From: Acidobacteriaceae bacterium
Lineage (GTDB): Bacteria > Acidobacteriota > Terriglobia > Terriglobales > Acidobacteriaceae
Length of the DNA stretch: 64,000 bases
Direction of reading: 5' to 3'
NCBI GenBank assembly: GCA_025355385.1
Contig: JANXZS010000107.1
Coordinates: forward strand, 1 to 64,000
Shown: piece by piece, positions 61,048-64,000 of the stretch
How the letters are laid out: each line of letters opens with the position of its first letter
Numbering within the stretch: the first letter of the stretch is position 1
Position numbers and translations under genes: made by a program
The notes under the pieces: model-generated
Databases searched by the model: none
What the model was told of the DNA's origin: nothing
What the model saw: the letters and a program-made list of their open reading frames with translations, nothing else

Positions 61048-61899
61048 ATGAGCGAGATCCTGCTGGTGGGAGTCGTAGGCGCGGGTACCATGGGCAACGG
61101 GATAGCACACGTCTTTGCGCAGCGCGGCTATGAGGTTCGTATTTGTGAGGTGGAACAGCGTTTTCTCCAGCGCGGTTTGGAAACAGTCAAGCGCAACATG
61201 GAGCGCGAGGCCGCCAAAGGCAAGGTCACTGAAGAGGAGGTGATCGCGGCGCTCAAGCGCATCGAGGGCACCCTCGATCGTCGGACTCTCGCCGAGTGTG
61301 ACTTTGTTATAGAGGCGGCTACCGAGCGCTTCGAGTTGAAGGCGGAGATCTTTCGACAACTTGACGACCTGCTGCCGGAAAAGGTGATCCTGGCATCGAA
61401 CACCTCCTCCATATCCATCACGAGGCTGGCGGCTCAGACCAAGCGTCCGGGGCAGGTTGTGGGGATGCACTTCTTCAACCCGGTTCCGATCATGAAGCTG
61501 GTCGAGGTCATCCGCGGATTAGCGACCTCTCCTGCCACCTTTGAGGTTGTGAAGAATCTGGCGACGCGACTGGGCAAAACACCCATCGAGGTGAAGGATG
61601 CGCCGGGCTTCGTCTCCAATCGCGTGTTGATGCCATTGCTGAACGAGGCGATGTTTGCCGTGATGGAAGGTGTGGCCACCCCGGAAGCCATCGATGAAGT
61701 CTTCAAATTAGGAATGGCGCACCCTATGGGACCACTGACTCTGGCTGACTTCATCGGGCTCGACGTCTGCCTGGACATCATGCGCGTGCTGCAGGGTGGC
61801 TTCGGCGATCCTAAATACCGGCCCTGCCCTCTGCTGGTTCGCATGGTGGATGCTGGATGGCTTGGGCGTAAGTCGGGCCGAGGATTTTTTCTGTATTGA
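61048..61899 (+). CDS. 3-hydroxyacyl-CoA (3-hydroxybutyryl-CoA) dehydrogenase
   Basis: It interconverts 3-hydroxyacyl-CoA and 3-oxoacyl-CoA with NAD(P). From ATG 61048 (GAAGGA upstream) the product has 283 residues. It has the Rossmann motif GVVGAGTMGNGIAHVF, LASNTSSISITRLA, the catalytic region VGMHFFNPVPIMKLVEVI and the dimer domain DAPGFVSNRVLMPLLNEAM to GRKSGRGFFLY. The single-domain length matches Hbd/FadB2 rather than the multifunctional FadB. It would feed the same beta-oxidation electron flow that ETF serves (inference). Confidence 0.95.
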   Translation: MSEILLVGVVGAGTMGNGIAHVFAQRGYEVRICEVEQRFLQRGLETVKRNMEREAAKGKVTEEEVIAALKRIEGTLDRRTLAECDFVIEAATERFELKAEIFRQLDDLLPEKVILASNTSSISITRLAAQTKRPGQVVGMHFFNPVPIMKLVEVIRGLATSPATFEVVKNLATRLGKTPIEVKDAPGFVSNRVLMPLLNEAMFAVMEGVATPEAIDEVFKLGMAHPMGPLTLADFIGLDVCLDIMRVLQGGFGDPKYRPCPLLVRMVDAGWLGRKSGRGFFLY

Positions 61900-61975
61900 T
61901 CGCTGGTAACCGGTCAGATTCCCTGCTGCCCACGGTACCCGCTCTTGCACAGCAATTCGCTGTATTCTAGTCCTC

Positions 61976-62938
61976 ATGGTGAGAGTGACAGTGCTGGCCA
62001 GCGGTTCAAAGGGCAACAGCACAATTGTCTCCTCCAACCGCACGCGCATTCTGGTAGACGCTGGATTGAGCTGCCGCGAACTTTTCAAGCGCATGCAGTC
62101 CGCAGACGAGGATCCCCAGACCCTCGACGCCATTCTGATCACCCACGAGCATCAGGACCACGTGCAGGGAGTTTCGGTCACGGCGCGGAAACTTGGCATT
62201 CCCGTCTACTTCACTGAGGCTACCCACCGCGCCTGGATTCGCTGGATGACGCCCCAGAAGCGGGTAACTTACGCCGACTGGCTGGCACAGCGGAAAGCCG
62301 ACTCTGCTGCGAAGCAAGCGCTTGCCGAGATAGTTTGCGACGCCGCGACTTCGGATCATCTTGACGAGCGAGAGTCGCTCGATCTGACTGCCAGTGAGGC
62401 GGACGGCGAGATTCGCGACCTCCCAGACCCCTGTGCTCTTCCCGGAGTGGAATACTTCAAGGCGGGGTGCGGCTTTTGCATCGGGGATATCGCAATTGCT
62501 CCCTTTACCACCCCCCACGACGCCGCCGATCCCTGCGGATTTGTCTTTGTAGCTGAGGGGATCCGGGTAGCGGTTGCTACTGATCTCGGTTACATTCCAT
62601 CTAATGTTCAGATGCACTTACAGCATTGCGATGTCCTGATGCTGGAGTCAAACCACGATCTTGAGATGCTGCGCGATGGTCCCTATCCGTGGAGTGTCAA
62701 ACAGCGGGTTTTGTCCCGCGTTGGTCACCTGTCTAACGATGCGACGGCAGATTTTCTTTCTAGAACTTACGATGGTTATGCGACGTATGTCATACTGGCG
62801 CATCTTTCAGAGTGCAATAATTTACCCGAACTGGCCAGAGTATCGGCTGAAACGGCATTGCGGCACCGCATGAACTTGTTGGGTAATAAGTTGGTTCTCG
62901 CCCGACAAAGTCTTCCAATCGATGCTATCTCTTTGTAG
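61976..62938 (+). CDS. Metallo-beta-lactamase-fold hydrolase (YycJ/WalJ-like)
   Basis: A 320-residue soluble protein opening VRVTVLASGSKGNSTIVSSN with the metal motif ITHEHQDHVQG, as in the YycJ/WalJ group. Later come VATDLGYIPSNVQMHL, LMLESNHDLEML, GHLSNDATADFL and VILAHLSECNNLPELA, giving the remaining metal ligands. Members have 5'-exonuclease-like links to DNA repair. The usual length is about 260; an insertion of about 60 acidic residues lies at about 102-165 (WLAQRKADSAAKQALAEI and on). Confidence 0.9.
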   Translation: MVRVTVLASGSKGNSTIVSSNRTRILVDAGLSCRELFKRMQSADEDPQTLDAILITHEHQDHVQGVSVTARKLGIPVYFTEATHRAWIRWMTPQKRVTYADWLAQRKADSAAKQALAEIVCDAATSDHLDERESLDLTASEADGEIRDLPDPCALPGVEYFKAGCGFCIGDIAIAPFTTPHDAADPCGFVFVAEGIRVAVATDLGYIPSNVQMHLQHCDVLMLESNHDLEMLRDGPYPWSVKQRVLSRVGHLSNDATADFLSRTYDGYATYVILAHLSECNNLPELARVSAETALRHRMNLLGNKLVLARQSLPIDAISL

Positions 62939-63038
62939 GCGGACGGGTTAGAATAAAGACTCCGGGAGATATATCGTTCACGTACTCTTGAAGCCTTCGC
63001 CGGTATTCTAAGGATTCGGAAATCGAGTACAAAGTTCA

Positions 63039-63509
63039 ATGCCCATGACAACATGCACAGATCCAGTAGTAGGAGACATACTTTCCAGTTGGAGATACGA
63101 CATTTCCGGTATCAGTCCGGACATGCGCACTGACTATGAGCAGCATCTGACGGAGTGTGGCCAATGCCGCTCCCGCCAAAGGCTCCACCGAACCATCGAT
63201 GTCACGCTGATCGGGTTCAGCACTGTATCCATTGCAGTATTCTTGCTTGCTATCGCCGTCATTCATCGCGTGGAGCCCCTGCAGCATTGGGCCCTGGTCC
63301 ACCTCCAGCTCCACGATATCTATTACGCGCTGACACTGCAGGCCGCCGCCGTTCTCGGCTTGCTGGTCTCGCTTCTGATCTGGGTTCTCGTTGCCATTAC
63401 CACGCCTGCTCCCGTGTATCTCAGGGGCATGGCAATGGAACAGGCGCGTCTGCTCCACAATCGTGTGCCAGAGGACCTGCACGAACGTCGGCCCCGGAAC
63501 GTGGCCTAG
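63039..63509 (+). CDS. Zinc-finger membrane protein, anti-sigma-like
   Basis: A 156-residue product. The N-terminal part contains DYEQHLTECGQCRSRQRLHR, i.e. H-x3-C-x2-C, the zinc-binding anti-sigma (zf-HC2) signature. Two membrane segments follow (VTLIGFSTVSIAVFLLAIAV and LQAAAVLGLLVSLLIWVLVA), then a short basic tail. No sigma factor gene is adjacent, so an anti-sigma role is not established. Its stop reads TAGAGCA, and a perfect hairpin follows 27 bp later. Confidence 0.7.
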   Translation: MPMTTCTDPVVGDILSSWRYDISGISPDMRTDYEQHLTECGQCRSRQRLHRTIDVTLIGFSTVSIAVFLLAIAVIHRVEPLQHWALVHLQLHDIYYALTLQAAAVLGLLVSLLIWVLVAITTPAPVYLRGMAMEQARLLHNRVPEDLHERRPRNVA

Positions 63510-63536
63510 AGCAGTTTTGCTGCATCTCCGATCTTA

Positions 63537-63569
63537 GAAAAGCCGTTCCCGCAAAAGGAACGGCTTTTC
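63537..63569. terminator. Strong hairpin between convergent genes
   Basis: GAAAAGCCGTTCC pairs perfectly with GGAACGGCTTTTC (13 bp) around CGCAAAA. The stem ends in AAAA/TTTT, so it can serve as a terminator for both the zinc-finger gene (plus) and the ASPIC/UnbV gene (minus). Confidence 0.8.
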
Positions 63570-63673
63570 ACTTGGCCGATGCCGTTCTTCCAGGCCTATG
63601 GTCTAAAAGTGGCGGCCAGATCGTATGCCGGGGATGACGCGGCATCTTCTTGCCTGTTCTGAAGAGAAACGCC

Positions 63674-64000
63674 CTAAGGTTTGGGCCGGGGAACTATCTT
63701 CGTACGATCTACCACTCCGCTACCTTCCAGCACCGCATAAAACTTGTCCGCCGCCAAATCCTTGATCAACTCCACCTTGCCAGAGGGCCAGCGAATCTCC
63801 ACGCTGTCGATTTTAGTGGCCTGCCCCAATCCGAAGTGCACGCGAAGGTCGTTCTGAGAGATGTAGCTGCCTCCACTGTGAATCTCGTCGGTCTGTGTCA
63901 TTCCCCCTGCAACCAGCTTGAGTTTGGCGCCAATCGCCAGCCGGTTGCTTTTGGTTCCCGCGAGTTCGAAGCTTACCCAGTGCATCCCGGGAACGCCCTG
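63674..64000 (-). CDS. CRTAC1/ASPIC-UnbV family protein, C-terminal part
   Basis: Only the C-terminal 108 codons are in the window; the gene continues beyond 64000. The sequence MHWVSFELAGTKSNRLAIGA, then GGSYISQNDLRVHFGLG and VEIRWPSGKVELIKDLAADK, is the ASPIC/UnbV domain. This domain ends FG-GAP/VCBS-repeat exported proteins that are numerous in acidobacteria. A short Pro/Arg tail follows. The frame stays open through the window edge, so the internal Met at 63985 is not the start. Confidence 0.9.
   Translation of the reverse strand, partial: QGVPGMHWVSFELAGTKSNRLAIGAKLKLVAGGMTQTDEIHSGGSYISQNDLRVHFGLGQATKIDSVEIRWPSGKVELIKDLAADKFYAVLEGSGVVDRTKIVPRPKP

Overview
The window reads as the chromosome of an acidobacterium, most likely class Terriglobia (Acidobacteriota). 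This rests on a TonB-dependent receptor with an N-terminal carboxypeptidase-regulatory-like domain, a secreted TonB C-terminal domain protein, a CRTAC1/ASPIC-UnbV protein, a GH144 glucoamylase-like protein, small secreted proteins of acidobacterial style, and pyrG next to kdsA. It is inference from gene content; there is no rRNA in the window. I found no tRNA, rRNA, CRISPR array, insertion sequence or prophage. The region is mainly housekeeping, broken up by small palindromic elements and decayed genes.

Layout. 1-7.6 kb (mostly minus): kdsA (cut by the window edge), pyrG, a frameshifted secreted protein with a small membrane protein, and a TonB-dependent receptor paired with a small Cys/His membrane protein. 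7.7-15.6 kb: a secreted protein, a GAF-GGDEF diguanylate cyclase, moaA, and an electron-transfer-flavoprotein operon (etfB, a small membrane protein, etfA, ETF-quinone oxidoreductase). 15.7-20.3 kb is the most accessory stretch: two decayed VOC/glyoxalase genes, a possible RNA polymerase omega-like protein, a lipocalin-like secreted protein, a TonB C-terminal protein, a strongly basic repeat lipoprotein, and copies of a palindromic repeat. 20.4-30.4 kb (minus): M1 aminopeptidase, a sugar-phosphate cluster (tkt, rpiB, zwf, glk) and a Tat-exported GH144 protein.

30.7-50.2 kb mixes strands: superoxide dismutase, CCA-adding enzyme, tsaD, cysS, nadB, TerC, a tatB-tatC-M28 peptidase operon, nadA, and a peroxide-defence group (a Fur/PerR-family regulator with an operator-like dyad, ahpC and ahpD of mycobacterial type). 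Then follow a second M28 peptidase, a beta-propeller lipoprotein, an SH3 lipoprotein and a DegT aminotransferase. 50.5-59 kb: hfq-hflX, then an ATP synthase operon (b', b, delta, alpha, gamma, beta, epsilon) without the a and c subunits. 59-64 kb: GH43 glycosidase, PP2C phosphatase, 3-hydroxyacyl-CoA dehydrogenase, an MBL-fold hydrolase, a zinc-finger membrane protein and the end of an ASPIC/UnbV protein.

The most unusual signals are four. First, a 112-bp palindromic element is present twice (8.7 and 19.8 kb), with a decayed third hairpin showing a compensatory base-pair change. Second, a large nested palindrome lies between two convergent genes at 49.0 kb, and four genes here end in a shared TAGAKCA motif. 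Third, the PerR-like regulator aligns residue for residue with Bacillus PerR but carries Glu instead of Asp at metal ligand 85. Fourth, the ATP synthase gamma subunit is about 60-70 residues longer than usual. I did not find a clearly new multi-gene defence or mobile system.
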